Positions 33,992 to 46,616 are shown, counted from the first letter of the stretch. The stretch is 64,000 nucleotides of DNA from Isoetes taiwanensis (GCA_021234155.1 JAJEKV010000060.1:3518451-3582450); one strand, 5' to 3'. Translations and numbers: made by a program. Notes: generated by a model not told the origin, from the letters alone.

Positions 33992-36070
33992 TAGGGATTG
34001 ACAAAGGAACATTTGCACATAGATCTGATTGGCTCACTAGATTGTAAGTGCTTCATTTTCTAGACTCCTAATTTTAAATCAATAGGATGTCTTAGTTAGC
34101 TTGCTCATTCTTTTTTCCTTAGACCTAGTGTGTTATATTCTAAAGGGTCGTCAATTAAAAAATATTACAATTGGATGGAAAATGCATTGAATGCTAAATT
34201 TTATACTTCGTAATTGGAGAACTGGTTATATTGCACCATATACATGCTTCTTGGTACTTCACAATCAATTCTAAATTTCTTTGTAGTAACCATTCATTTC
34301 TATTCCATGGCCCAAGGGTCTTCTTGGACGTTAAATTTTTTCTATCTATTCTATTTTATTATCTTAGTGCTTTCTTCTAGTTACTTCACATTCAATTCTA
34401 ATTTCTTCTAGAGACTCTTGGAAAATTGATATTGGGTGTTTGCACTCTTCTCATGAAGTCGTTGGATGCTTGGGATTCAATTGCCCAAGTATCTGCTTGT
34501 AACCCAAATTGAGAGAGTGAATAAGATGATATGTGGAAGGAGCATGGAGATAGCATTTTTGCCTGCCCCACCACATCAGCAACCTGCATAGTCGAGAAGC
34601 CCTTTAGTGAGTGTGACTAGAATCAAGTCAAAATTCATTTAGGTTTTCATCTATAACTAGGCTTTGATATTTTCATCGTCTTCTTCAATATATATCCTTT
34701 TGTGGCTCCTCCAAAAGTTTATTTTTTGAACGTGCTAATGTTGTACCATAGTTGTTAATTGCATATCATTCACATTTGGAGTGTATTCTTACTGGATTAT
34801 CAATTTGTTAGCAACTGCAATACTCTTTGCTTCTTCTACATGTACTCTGCGCGAGATTGTACCCAACGAGCTTGTACCTAATGAGTTGAGGTTCATATCC
34901 AAGACTGGCAAAAGTAAACTACTATCTTGCCTCGGGCCATTGGATTGGAGTTTAACAAAAATAATACATTGTCTGAGGCATATAGATTTTTAGCAATTTT
35001 CATGATACATAATAAATATGTATCTAAAGCCTCATTTAACGTCTTACATCTCCTACAATTATGCATCAAAACAACAAGGTTGTCAAGGAAGGATTTAATT
35101 AATATCAATGGTTGCTATGCATTTTTATTAATGTCGATATTTGTTATGTACAAAAACATCGTCATAGCAAAGTAGGGTAATATCAAGGTGACGAAGGCCA
35201 TGTAGGAGAACTGATGCTACATGTTTAAATTACGCACTTGTGAAACTCATGCAAATTCTTATGTATGTCTTATCACATTGGAGTAAGTTTTTGAACACTA
35301 TATTTTGAAGCTCTTTGAATGGAAAAAGCTTAAAGGGTGAGGAAGCCAACTCATGGTTTGATTACATCTAAAGCTTTGGTATAACCACATGAAATTCTCT
35401 AATGAGCCATTTTCTTAAATATTTATGGGCCTTTTGTCCAATTTACCAGTAGTTGTCTTTCATTTGAAAGAAAAACAACGGCATTATGGGATGATTTATA
35501 TTCTACATAATGGCTTAGGACGCTAAAATAGGATCATGACAAAGAATATAGATATATAACCCCACATATTTATTGTTCTCTATAATGTAAAAGTGTCAGC
35601 TTGAAGATTTATGTAGAAAGAATGTAGGTAAAGGTCTTCATTTAAAAGAAAATAGAAGTTTTCTCGATTGTCACACAAGCTAAAAACAATGTCCCTAAAT
35701 TCTTCAAACTATGCCATGATGGCAATTTTATTCTTCTCAATTTGACATGTAAATATGATGAATGAAATGTTTTTCTCCTCAAAGTACATCCCATTAAGGA
35801 TCTACCCAAGTTGTAGAGCAATTTAACCCCAAGGAGAATTTGTCCCTTCCAGTAGCAAGAATTTTGTTCTATAGGCAAAGTTTTCAATGATTCATAAAAC
35901 CAATGGTTCAAGAAAAAGGAGGTTTCAACAAAATATCAATACTATTAGCTATTGAACATATTTTGTTAACAATGTTGAGTAGATCTAGTGTCTATAAGCA
36001 CCCATTATTCATACATATATATGTAACCATGCCATACGAAAAACAAGTTGAGACAAATAGGTGGATCACA
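33992..36070. other. Intergenic gap
   Basis: AT-rich, about 2 kb. Small ORFs (for example 35642-35911 minus) carry no motif. Nothing supportable. Confidence 0.5.
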
Positions 36071-36455
36071 TCATGCATGTGTGGTACTAAACATGGACAA
36101 GATGAACTTAAGAGGGGCACCAAAGAAGGAAGCATTCTCTATTTCACGAGATCTTGAAGGCGACCCAACAGGCACAAATTGGAGGTGGCTAGGAGATCTT
36201 GAAGGTGATGCGACCGACACGGCACGGTGATGGCGGTGATGATGAACTCGGCCATGGTGGTGGGAAGTTCCTGCAAAATAAAAGATATCAATGAAGAACA
36301 CTTAAAAACTATGTAACAAAAAAGATCCTCAGGGTTCATGTTAGAATACCTGAAGGGGCATAGGCTGGAGCAGGATTAGTAGGAGTAAGATGCACCCGCG
36401 CTTGAGCCACAAGAATGGAAGCACAGAGGAGGAGAGGGATGATAGGGTACCCCAT
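36071..36455 (-). CDS. Small His-rich secreted peptide, two exons
   Basis: Exon 1 is 36455-36350 and exon 2 is 36270-36071; the 79-bp intron has GT (36349) and TTTTGCAG. The 101-residue product starts MGYPIIPLLLCASILVAQAR, a clear signal peptide, followed by TPTNPAPAYAPSG, a basic His cluster (TSHHHGRVHHHRHHR), two SPSRS motifs and a hydrophobic C-terminus. ATG at 36455 is chosen because the signal peptide begins there and a TATA box lies about 50 bp upstream; the ORF is open further upstream but that part is 5' UTR. Expected to be secreted to the apoplast. The family is not recognised: no Cys pattern, so not a defensin or RALF; the APSGTSHHHG stretch only loosely recalls PIP/IDA peptides. 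Confidence 0.6.
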
Positions 36456-36500
36456 GTTGGTATTATTTGAAGTGAATGAGACTAGGGAATTAGAATGCAA

Positions 36501-36513
36501 TATAAATTTATAG
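36501..36513 (-). promoter_or_regulatory. TATA box of the secreted-peptide gene
   Basis: CTATAAATTTATA on the minus strand, about 46-58 bp upstream of the ATG, giving a predicted transcript start near 36475 and a 5' UTR of about 20 nt. Confidence 0.55.
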
Positions 36514-36808
36514 TTGGAATGGGCATTATAAGTGTGGACAACCAACCCCTCCTCTACTACACGTTGACAAAGTATCTGTTTACAACCGTTTCAAATACCT
36601 TGCAGTTTATCATGGTCTGTACCTTCCAAGATATCATACATTAAGTGCAATCTGCACAGTTTATAGTGGCCAGTTTCACAGCTTCTTTTTCTCATTTAGT
36701 AACTTGTAGTGGGTTTTTATGGTGCTTAATGAGGCAACGTCAACATTTCTGCCTCTAATGTGTCTAGACAGAGGGCATCCATGTGGTTGCCACCCTTCAG
36801 AGCTTTGC

Positions 36809-39625
36809 TCAGCATTTTACATTCATCTGAGCATTGGCCCAAATTTTTGATATCAGAATATATGCTGCACCGCAATATGGATCCAAGGAAACTGCAGCAT
36901 AGAAACATTGGTTTCCTAGATCCACATTGCAGTGCAATTCACAAGCACTAAGCAATGACATATGAAGAGAAATATCTCTGTGTGTCACAGCTTCTAAATA
37001 ACCCATTGCTTCATTAAAGCATCCTGCATGACCAAGAAGATCTACTATGCAAGTAAAATGCAGTATATTCGCCTCAAGGCCATAACATTCCTCCATATTT
37101 CTGAAATACCAAAGTCCTTCATCAACTAAACCAGTCTGAGATAATGAAGCAAGGATACCAACAAACGTCACATTATCTGCTTTGACATAGTGATGCCGCA
37201 TGTCCTGTAGACATTGCACAGTTGATTCAGCCTCACCAAACTGGGCATAAGCTGCAATCATTGTATTCCATGATACAAGATTTTTAGACGGCATTCTAAC
37301 GAAAACCATGAATGCCATCTCCAAGTTGCCACACTTGGAATACATATCAAGTAGGCCATTTCCAAGGTAAATTTCAGTTTCTAGTCTCTCCTGAATTATG
37401 AGCTCATGGATGCATCTCCCTTTTGCTATGGTACCTATGCTGGTACATGCTCTTAAGATGCCTGAATATGTCATTTTGTCGCCACGAATGCCTATCTGCT
37501 GCATATTTTCAAAGCAGTCTAAAGCAAGGCATCCTTCACCATGCTCTACAAATCCTGAAATCATTGCATTCCAGGACACAATATCTTGGTTGGGCAGTTT
37601 TTTATGGATTCTGTGAGCTTCTTCAAGCTTTCCGCATTTTGCATACATGTCAACAAGGCTATTTCCTACAAAATTGCAAGATTCAAAACCATGCTCAATA
37701 ATCAGCTCATGGATTCTCCTCCCATGTTCTATGACTCCAACACTGCCACATGCTTTTAGAACACTCAGGAATATCACACTGCTTGGTATTATGCTGCTAT
37801 GTTGCATGTTCCCAAAACACTCCAAAGCGAGAGGACCATCATGTTCAGCATACCCTGCAATCATTGCACCCCATGATATCACGTCTTTGATCAACAATTT
37901 GCAAAAAATGTTCTGCGCCTCTTTCAAACTCCCAGTTTTTGCATACATATCAACAAGAGCATTACTCACTGCAATATCATCCTGGAGATCGTTCTTAAAA
38001 ATTTGCTCGTGAAAGCGCCTGCCCCACTCTATTGCGCCAGTCACACCACATGCTTTAAAGATTGCTAGATATGTTATTCGGCTTGGTTTTATACCATCAT
38101 GCTCCATATGCTCAAGATATTTTAATGCAACATCAGATTTACCTTGCTGACTATATCCTGCAATGATGATATCCCAGGATACTACAGTTCGGTTTACTAA
38201 TTGATCAAATGTCCTATGGGCTTCTTCTAAGCTCCCACATTTGGCATACATATCAACAAGGGTATTGCCAATGACAACATCAGATTGAAGACGACACTTG
38301 AAGATAAGATCATGAATGCATCTTCCATATTGTATGATCCCAATGCTGGTGCATGCTTTTAAGAGACTCAAAAATGTGACTTTGTTTGGATCTACACCTT
38401 TAAGCTTCATGGTTTCAAAACATTCCAAAGCAAGGTAGCCTTTATTATGATGTGCATACCCTGCAAGAATTATACTCCAGGCTACGACATTCTGTTTTGG
38501 TAGGCCTTCAAAAGTTAATCTTGCCTCTCCCAAGCTTCCACATTTCACATACATATCCACAAGACTGCTTCCAAGGACATTGTCAGAGAAGAAACCACCA
38601 TCTAAGATTTGACAATGAATTTGCCTGCCCACTGATATGGCACTTAGAATGCCACATGCTTTTGTAACACCAAGAAATGTTACTTTATCTGGTTTAATCA
38701 TGTCATGCTGCATATGTTTAAAATATTCTAGGGCAAGAAAGCCTTTGCCTTGCTGGGAACATCCTAAGATTATGGAATTCCATGACACCACATTTTTTGC
38801 AGGCAATCTACAAAAGACTCTAAATGCATCCTTTAACAGGCTGCATTTTGCATACATGTTAACAAGCGCATTCCCAATACAAGTATCAGATTGAAATGCG
38901 TTCTCAATAATTTGTTCGTGAATTATTTTGCCCTGTTCTATGGAACCCATTCTACCACATGCTTTTATCATGCTCAAAAATGTCACTTTGCTTGGCTTTA
39001 TGCCCTCTTGTTCCATGTTATGAAAACATTCTAGTGCAAGATGATCTTTGTCGAGTTGCACATATGCTACAATCATTAGAGTCCATAACACCACATTTTT
39101 ATTTGGTAAACTATAGAAGATTGTGCATGCCTCACTTAAATTGCCACATTTAACATACAAGTGGAGGAGTGTAGTCTGCACTGAAATGTCGGATTGAAAT
39201 CCGTTTTCCACAATCTCGGCATGAAGGCGTCTTCCTTGTTCTATGGAACCTATGCTATTACATGTTTCCAAGGTACTAAAATGCGTGAATTTATCTGGGT
39301 TCCCACCATTCTGCTGCATTTTTGCATATAATTCAAGAGCAATCTCACCTTGTCCATGCTTGACGTTGGCATCGATGATGGTATTCCACATTTGCTGATC
39401 TGGATTTGGAAAACTACTGAAGACTTCATTTGCTCCAATCAAATTCCCACTTGTAGCAAATTCGTAAATAGCATCTTGAGAGATAATTGGTGGCTGTTTC
39501 TGCTTTTTAATATGGGAAGAAGACGAGAATCCCTTCATCCATATGTTTTCGCTTGAATTTTGATTATGGATGGTGGGAATCAAGTTCAAGAACTCCAATT
39601 TGCACCCAGACACATTGGCAATCAT
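36809..39625 (-). CDS. Pentatricopeptide repeat protein, PLS class, E-type
   Basis: Single uninterrupted exon of 938 codons from the ATG at 39625 (the frame is open two codons further, but with TTG). The N-terminus (MIANVSGCKLEFLNLIPTIH) is Ser/Asn-rich with few acidic residues, consistent with an organelle transit peptide. About eight P-L-S rounds follow, each with a LVDMYAKCGSLEEA-type helix, a VVSWN-type helix and GIKPSKVTFLSMIKACG-type spacing. The last part (FTCIVDLLGHAGCFNEAMGY, LLSACELHCNVDLG, GAAYILISKIWA) is the E region; no DYW deaminase domain. Such proteins bind organellar transcripts, often as C-to-U editing site selectors working with separate DYW partners. Only intact large gene in the window. 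Confidence 0.95.
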   Translation of the reverse strand: MIANVSGCKLEFLNLIPTIHNQNSSENIWMKGFSSSSHIKKQKQPPIISQDAIYEFATSGNLIGANEVFSSFPNPDQQMWNTIIDANVKHGQGEIALELYAKMQQNGGNPDKFTHFSTLETCNSIGSIEQGRRLHAEIVENGFQSDISVQTTLLHLYVKCGNLSEACTIFYSLPNKNVVLWTLMIVAYVQLDKDHLALECFHNMEQEGIKPSKVTFLSMIKACGRMGSIEQGKIIHEQIIENAFQSDTCIGNALVNMYAKCSLLKDAFRVFCRLPAKNVVSWNSIILGCSQQGKGFLALEYFKHMQHDMIKPDKVTFLGVTKACGILSAISVGRQIHCQILDGGFFSDNVLGSSLVDMYVKCGSLGEARLTFEGLPKQNVVAWSIILAGYAHHNKGYLALECFETMKLKGVDPNKVTFLSLLKACTSIGIIQYGRCIHDLIFKCRLQSDVVIGNTLVDMYAKCGSLEEAHRTFDQLVNRTVVSWDIIIAGYSQQGKSDVALKYLEHMEHDGIKPSRITYLAIFKACGVTGAIEWGRRFHEQIFKNDLQDDIAVSNALVDMYAKTGSLKEAQNIFCKLLIKDVISWGAMIAGYAEHDGPLALECFGNMQHSSIIPSSVIFLSVLKACGSVGVIEHGRRIHELIIEHGFESCNFVGNSLVDMYAKCGKLEEAHRIHKKLPNQDIVSWNAMISGFVEHGEGCLALDCFENMQQIGIRGDKMTYSGILRACTSIGTIAKGRCIHELIIQERLETEIYLGNGLLDMYSKCGNLEMAFMVFVRMPSKNLVSWNTMIAAYAQFGEAESTVQCLQDMRHHYVKADNVTFVGILASLSQTGLVDEGLWYFRNMEECYGLEANILHFTCIVDLLGHAGCFNEAMGYLEAVTHRDISLHMSLLSACELHCNVDLGNQCFYAAVSLDPYCGAAYILISKIWANAQMNVKC

Positions 39626-40253
39626 TGCCAAAGATCACAGAAATTCCGTTTATCTCCAGGGTTTGGAAAATAACACCGCAAATATTCTTTTGTGATCCCT
39701 AAAGGTAATGTCATAGAATTCCCACTATTTGTTTCTGCATTGCATAGTTCAAATCAGTCCCATAAGTCCCCTTTCTTCATTGTACTACTATAAGCATTCA
39801 AATTCATCAAATATAATGGTACTGCTTCTGTCCCTTCTGTGGTGACAACTTTCACTTGAAGATAATGTAGCAAATAAATGAAAAAATTTATAGGGAAGGC
39901 ACTGGACTCATCACACAAGCAATGGAGATACTATACTGATACAAGGAAAAAGATGAAGCAAATGGGTTCCTTACATGATGCTATATGGTAGAGCCATCAT
40001 AGAGGTGTCTATATGGTACTAGAATATCTACAACAATGCAGTTTGAAGTTGTGTTTCAAATGCCATCACATATGCTTCTTGTCAGAAAGCTTGTATATAA
40101 AGGCCACAAAATAAACTCTTACATATGTTATTCAATCTACAAGCAAGTAGGCAGAGAGACGGGCATTTTAACATTCACTGAGAGCAACAAAATGAAATGC
40201 CAATGTAAAATTTATTTGCATTTAACTTCTCTGATATACATCATAGTTGTTTT
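39626..40253. other. Region upstream of the PPR gene
   Basis: Promoter/5' UTR side of the PPR gene; no clear TATA box or other gene identified. Confidence 0.4.
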
Positions 40254-40940
40254 AGAAACAAGAAGCAAGAAACAGAGTTCCACATTGCATCTTGTGTCGT
40301 ACATGGCGATGGCTTGGGATAGGTTGCTCCACCCTAAAGTCTCTGTACTATGGTGGCAGGTTGGTGCCTATGCGTTAATGCCTTCCGAAATCGTTATGAT
40401 CCTCGCATATCTGAAGTATGCCCGCTCTGCCTTTCAGCCGTTGAGACTCTTGAGCACTGTCTCTTTGATTGTCCAGAGGTTCAACCAGCGTGGTCTTGGC
40501 TACAAGGCTTGTTTAACAGTATACTTTGGACTGCTGATGCATCCTCTTGGCGTCCTATTCTAATGCATGGCCCTCAGCTAAACAAAGGGCATTCCATCTT
40601 GGTTCTGGTTGGCTCCTATGGTCGATATGGGAGCGTCGCCGACACCACATCTTCCAAGGCATTTATTCATCTGCACATGGTGTTATTACGGTGGCCCAGA
40701 AAAAGATACTGACAGCCTATGAATGCTCCTCTCTTGATTCAGAAATGATAGAACGCATCTGGATCCAGTATCTTCGAATTGATTCTTATCGTTAGTCTCC
40801 CTTTCTGGAGTAAGCACTCCTGTGGCATCTTCTTTGTGCTTACACAGTTAGATGAGACATGTAAACTTTGTACTTTTCATCTGATTAATAAACTTTTTGG
40901 CTTTCGTCCGTAAAAAAAAAAAAAAAAAGAAACAAGAAAC
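40254..40940 (+). mobile_element. 5'-truncated L1-type LINE with poly-A and TSD
   Basis: The end of a plant L1 ORF2 (zf-RVT domain) in three frames: AWDRLLHPKVSVLWWQV, then VCPLCLSAVETLEHCLFDCP (CX2CX7HX4C), then QRAFHLGSGWLLWSIWERRR, stop at 40793-40795. A 3' UTR and poly-A run (40911-40928) follow. AGAAACAAGAAGC at 40254 and AGAAACAAGAAAC at 40928 are the target-site duplication (12 of 13 match). Different from the microsatellite-tailed LINEs of this window. Confidence 0.88.
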
Positions 40941-41987
40941 AAATATTCCATTGTTATTTTTAGCAAATATTCCAAAATTTGGACCCAAATAACCACGTAA
41001 TTATACAAGAAACTTAACACATCTTATAATGCGTGTTCCAGTTTTTGCATGTTTCTATGGCAAAAGTTCCAATTTCAACATGTTCTTACGATGCAAATTC
41101 GAGCAGACACGTCATTCAGAACCTTCTCCTTTTGTTTGGGTGTCTTCAATATGGGATTTGCAAGATTTTTAGAAATCTTTTATTATGGGCTTGAGGTAAC
41201 TACATGATTTTACTTGATTAGACCACTCTCTTTGCAACATCTTTGAAAGCCAATCATTATAGCATTATACATGATAGCCATGTGACGAACATGCACACTA
41301 GCCTAGTGGCAAACACCATTCCCGAACACTCGCCTCGACGCCAGTTCCAATGGCACAACCATCGGCCACGCCTCCACTCTCGCGGTGTCAAACATGAAGC
41401 CATTGTTGTGCTTCTAGGCGTTAAGGTGACATTCTCAAACTCTATAGCTAATGCTCTAGCCTTGGCCATGCGTCTTCGGGCTCGACGATTGCTTTTCTCT
41501 AGTTTAGTCTCCAACTCCTTAGGCGTTTGATAAGACGGATTTTGCCGTACAACATCTAGGGTTTGAGGAAGGTCCTAGAAGCCCAGCACATGTCTATATA
41601 AATTGATGCTTCAATTCCATTAAAGCAAAATCCACTTGGAATTGCATTGTTGGTTGAATAAGCCATTAGACATTCCTGAATAGTAATAAGCTTCTGTAAG
41701 AATCCTATATCTTTCTAGTAAATGTGTGCTCTTGCCGCAAGATAAGCAGCTTGAGTGTTAACTCAAAGCACGCAGGGACCTGGAGTTGCATAAATGTCTG
41801 CACTGTAAGGCTATAAATCCATCTTTGGGGGTGAGTGGGGGCATGGCAAGATAACATATTTGTTTTTGGATGACAATTGGGATGAAGTACTTTAGATAGA
41901 TTCTAACATCAACACAATATTACACAATCAATATCTGGGCATTGAAAACTCTGCAATATCAAGAAGCTCACATTTACTCCCCTCATC
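40941..41987. other. Intergenic gap
   Basis: An open minus-strand frame (41257-41514: Arg-rich, METKLEKSNRRARRRMAKAR) overlaps an equally long plus-strand frame, and neither is recognised. No other features. Confidence 0.4.
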
Positions 41988-42271
41988 TCGCATTTACTTT
42001 GAGATACATGTTTAGATACATGTTTATAAGTGGAGTTCAACCACTTAGAAAGCTAGAATCATAATAGATTTGGATCGTCATTTTGCATAATATAAGATAC
42101 ATCCTAAATACAATAGGTGGCAGTGCTCTCCTTAGCTCACATTTATGTTGAGATGCATGTCTATAAGTGGAGTTCAACCACTTAGCAAAGCCAGAATCAT
42201 AATAAATTTGGATCGTAATTTTGTGTATTATAGAATACATCATAAATGCAATAGGTGGCAGTGGTCCCCTA
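41988..42271. repeat. ~138-bp tandem repeat, 2 copies
   Basis: ATAAGTGGAGTTCAACCACT (42024 and about 42163), AATAGGTGGCAGTG and intervening blocks recur with about 85 percent identity by eye. Each unit holds a short AGTGGagttcaaCCACT hairpin. Confidence 0.8.
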
Positions 42272-43325
42272 AGCTATATATATATGGATTTATAAACTCA
42301 AACTTCATGATCTTTATGCCTTGACTTTATCAATCAAGGTATGCAAGCCTCCAAGTAGTCACATGTAAATTGCCCATTGCAAATCGCTCTTTAAGTCCAT
42401 CTAAGGAAAACTTAGCAATAGCTTGTTGATTTATCTTCTTATCTATAAAAAGGCACCATGTACAAATAGGTAAAATGATCCAATTTCAATAACTCCGAGG
42501 CGTGCATAGAGAAATAAATCCTTGCAGACAATCAAATTCATTCAAATGACAAATCAAAACTGTTAAAAAGAGAGTGTGAATCACATGCCTCAAGTTCACA
42601 ACAAATGAGATAAAAGACTGTTGAGTTAGAGAACTTAAAAACCATTATATTACAATAATAAAATGACAAACACTATATATCTACAAATAAATGGCAACTA
42701 TGTATGGGAGGAGAACAAAAAGTTGAAAGCATTTTTGTTGCTTTCCTCGTTTCCTTAATTACTTGGCCTGCTAATTGTCATGCCCTAAGACTGCATATTA
42801 TCACATGATAATTTGGGACTCAACTTTCATACAATGAAGGGCTTTCTGGACTTTTGGACCCATCATCTCAATCTTCATTGAATCTTCATTAATTGTGCTT
42901 ACCATTGCCAATTATCATATGCTTCAATAAAATGCATCTTCCAAGGCACTGCTACATATCCAGCAAGGCAGCAACCTCTTCTTTCATTCCATTCGATTTC
43001 TTTTCATCTTGTCTAAAAACCTGTAAAAACTCCACAATAGCATAAACTCCTCTTACCACAAACAACAAAGGGATCTTACAACTGCTTCTTCCATGACTTC
43101 AGATAGAAACACAACAGTTGAACCATCAAATGATGTCAACAACTGCCGTGCTATGCCAGATGATAAACAATGAGCAAAAAAGCTCTCTAGGACAATGGTC
43201 CTTCCAAGCCAAACTCAGAAATCTGCTAGAGCTGCTACATCCCTGCATTTATAAATATAATTACATCAGGACATAAATTGCACAATTAAGAGGAAACATC
43301 ATCCGACTAAGTGAGCATCAGACAT

Positions 43326-43356
<31 letters not shown>

Positions 43357-44614
43357 CCCTATGCACTAAAGTGAAGACTATTGCCTAAAAAGAGCATGAC
43401 AATTTACTAAAGGTTTAGATAGCTTCAAAATCCCCGCAGCTCAATGCAAGGGGGTAATATCATATGTCCCAGGAGGCATTTAGCATGCATACCTTAGGTG
43501 TGCTTGTCTCATGCCATTCACTTCGGCTTCAATTTCCACACTTCGGCTTCAATTTTCACTGCTTTCATAAATGTAACATGTGACCTCCTGCATATTGGAC
43601 CTGGGTACTAATAATAATTTCATGTAGGTCTTCCCATGTGCATGGAACATATAGCTACACATGATTTTGAAACCTTCAGAATTGGATATGCACTCCTAAA
43701 TCCAAAAACGCGCCCTCCGCCAAAGAAGCAAATGTTAATATTGCCGCAAAGATTTTCTCTAAGCATTTAGAAGAACAAAATGAGAAAATACAGAAGTATG
43801 CGGAAGGAAAATGCCAAAAGAAAAAAGGGTTTTTACCTGTGGATCTACACCAATAGACTTGCAAAAAAGCAAGCTCGGCCCCAAAAACCCTTTGAAACAA
43901 ATACCCACCCGCAGCCTTCCCCTCTATTCCCATGCTTTGCCCATCGCCATTTGTGCTTCCCGCGATTGGAAGATCAAGAAATAAGCTCTATAACCAAGGC
44001 CTATGCATCTCCAAGAACAAACAAAAATTAAGGAGAAGAAAAAAAGGATGCCATGTCGCAGACCTATCAGCCAGGTTTTAGCCTCTTGCCAGCAGACTCT
44101 GCAAAATGTTCTGACCAGCCCTTACCACACCATTGCCAGTTCTGTCACTTCATTCTTTTGCCCTACTACCGTCGTCAACTCCACTCCAGAGCCTTCCCTC
44201 TATTCCCATGCTTTGCCTTCTTATAGAGTATGTGAAGAGCAGAGTAGGACCAGACTGAAACAAATTCCTATACCCATCTGATTTATTCAATCCTATGCAA
44301 AATCTGGCTTCAAACTTGGTCCTTATGTCAAATAAATAAGATATTGAAGCTTATAGATTACTTGTATCACCATTTTGTCTGTTCTTTTTCTTTGGAAGGT
44401 CTGGAAGATTCAAACAAAAAGAATAGAACAATTGCAACTACCAGGCATCGATTTGAGGATTGGGAGTAATAAACACCTGCCGTTGCTTGCAAAGTCTGAG
44501 GCTTTCAGAAATCATCTTCTTTAAAATTTTAGATAATTGCATTTGTTTAACACATAGAGAACTCCATCTAAGCCGAAAGTTCAATAACAGTAAGATAAAA
44601 AAGAAAAAATGGTA
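42272..44614. other. Intergenic gap with microsatellite
   Basis: No convincing gene. A (TAA)n microsatellite lies at about 43329-43356. A direct repeat of about 27 bp (CCCTCTATTCCCATGCTTTG) occurs at about 43919 and 44197. A minus-strand ORF at 43676-43933 could be a first exon (ATG near 43933, donor near 43837) but nothing confirms it. Confidence 0.4.
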
Positions 44615-44619
44615 CTAAC

Positions 44620-44956
44620 TGTTAGAACCCGAACTCTAACCTTGCAAGAAGGATGAAAAACCCAATAATCCAAGCTCAATCTATCAGATCAAGGCAATGC
44701 ACAACACAAAGAATCATCATCTCCATAGCTAGATCAAGCAAAATGCTCTCCCTCAATACACCTTCGCTCTGTTCTTCTCTCTCTGCTCAGATAATACTAT
44801 GATCATAATGCCTCCACAATGCATACATGCAAATATCCTGCACGCCTGCATGTGCGTATATCTCTCCATATACGGTATACTGTCTTCTATGCCACCTCAC
44901 TAGTGGTGAGTGTGGTGAGTGGTGATGAGTGTGGTGACTGGTGATCACCCCCAACA
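44620..44956 (-). repeat. 3' LTR
   Basis: 337 bp, TG...CA ends, pairs with 53373-53708. Confidence 0.92.
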
Positions 44957-45451
44957 GTGGCGACCACAGTGGGAAAATGTGCCACTCTGTGGCAGAGAAC
45001 CCACAACAACAAAAATACTAATATGGTCCTTGGAACATGTCCCCAAATGACACATTTACATGTTAGAAAGAAAATACCCTCCTCAAATCCAAATGACTGA
45101 TACAAACAAACTGGTCCAAAATGACAGTGACGAAACAGAACCTCTGTAACTGTGGCAAACTTCAAAATATGATATCTTGAGTTCTAGACCTCCGTTTGAC
45201 CTGCACCATAACTCGTTGGATTCGTATCGCCGAAACACATCCATTGATGTAGGATAAATGAAGTATTATGGAACGGTTACTATCTGTTTTTACAGAAAAA
45301 CGACCTGCTGTAACCCAAAAGTTCTCCACAAATTCTCTTTAATTGGAGCTATGCCAAATCTGAATCCCTTAGAATAGCACTTCTCTTTCAAAATAAGGCC
45401 TGAGGTCTTCTCCATTTCTGGGATTAAGCAACAATTCCCCTTCTGGATTCA

Positions 45452-46402
45452 TCAACCAACTCCAACCCTATGAAGCAAACATCTTCCAAATAGGAGAATG
45501 CAGATAACATGTAACAACAACAAAAAGTGTGGCCAAAGAACGAGCCACAGTCCAATAACCTGCTCAAATATTATCATGCAAAGAGCATAGCAATGTGGCA
45601 AATCTGATGTGATGTAATAGAACTTGCTAAAATGACATATTCCAGCTAACTTGTTAGTCTCAAATGGTGCAAACAAATTTTTATGAGCATCTTTGGCTGC
45701 TGCACATTGAGATAAAGTGCTGATCATGTCCAATTTCCCATCTTGTATCACACAGCCATGCTCAAATTTACTCACCTCTTCCACACGTCCATGCTCAAAC
45801 ATAAAAGGAACTAGTTTTCCTTGATTCTCAGACTTCTTCGGACTGCTACAATGCTGAAACACAGGTCTGAACCATTCTAGGTACACTTCATTCATCAAAG
45901 CATCAAAAATTTGCAATTCTAGCTCATGGTTTAGTGTCAAACCATCAAAGCAAGTAAATTTCTCCATTTGAGGCATGTAAAGTTCTTGCTCAGCTGGTAT
46001 ACATGTCCCAAATCTGAAAGTCTCATAAAGAGGATTGTTCTCATGACTGTCACCAAATTCAAAAGCATGTAACATATCTCCAGAGTGGTCAAATGCTAAA
46101 ATATCAATGCTTTCCACCTCTAGCTCACATAATAATGGTTTATCATCATCCAAAAATGTTTCATATGTATGAAAAGTCTCAAACCCAGGGCTGCTCAAGC
46201 ATCTATCACTTTCATTCTCATGACAATGCTCAAACTTATCATTTTCACATAAAAGAATATGCTCATATTCTTTAACCATATGAGAGGTGATTAGATTTAC
46301 CTGATTTCTGTTTGTCCCATCCATGCTTGATTTTAGAGGATGATCTATATTCACTCCACTGCCCATATCTATGTTTGCTCCTTCGACTAAATACCCGTTC
46401 AT
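45452..46402 (-). CDS. LTR-element second ORF with C-terminal membrane segment
   Basis: ATG at 46402 (frame open further upstream to the insertion point). Acidic, Glu/His-rich body with repeated motifs (YEHILLCENDKFEHCHEN, FEHGRVEEVSKFEHGC) and a hydrophobic end (ALCMIIFEQVIGLWLVLWPH, FLLLLHVICILLFG) that looks like one or two transmembrane helices. It stops about 500 bp before the 3' LTR. Not recognised; its position between gag and the 3' LTR is that of an extra or envelope-like ORF, but no homology supports an envelope role. Confidence 0.5.
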   Translation of the reverse strand: MNGYLVEGANIDMGSGVNIDHPLKSSMDGTNRNQVNLITSHMVKEYEHILLCENDKFEHCHENESDRCLSSPGFETFHTYETFLDDDKPLLCELEVESIDILAFDHSGDMLHAFEFGDSHENNPLYETFRFGTCIPAEQELYMPQMEKFTCFDGLTLNHELELQIFDALMNEVYLEWFRPVFQHCSSPKKSENQGKLVPFMFEHGRVEEVSKFEHGCVIQDGKLDMISTLSQCAAAKDAHKNLFAPFETNKLAGICHFSKFYYITSDLPHCYALCMIIFEQVIGLWLVLWPHFLLLLHVICILLFGRCLLHRVGVG

Positions 46403-46616
46403 ACTCACATCGCAAAGAAATAGCCCTGGATCCTTGGACTGCCGGGCTAGTGGCTCTATTGATCAGGGATAGGTTCAATACGCTGTACGTTTTATACGGA
46501 ATACGTATGAATTGTATGATACGACACATATTTGCCGTATAAAACGTAAAAAATACGGCAAAAAAAAATTCGGCGGAAGATTTTCGACACGCTGAAAAAC
46601 AACGTGAAAGCGACGG

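Noticed and set aside
41257-41514. Arg-rich minus-strand ORF (METKLEKSNRRARR)
   Set aside because: Equal-length plus-strand frame in the same place and no known family; could be a chance reading.
43676-43933. First exon of a gene on the minus strand
   Set aside because: A plausible ATG and splice donor exist but no downstream exon or motif could be found.
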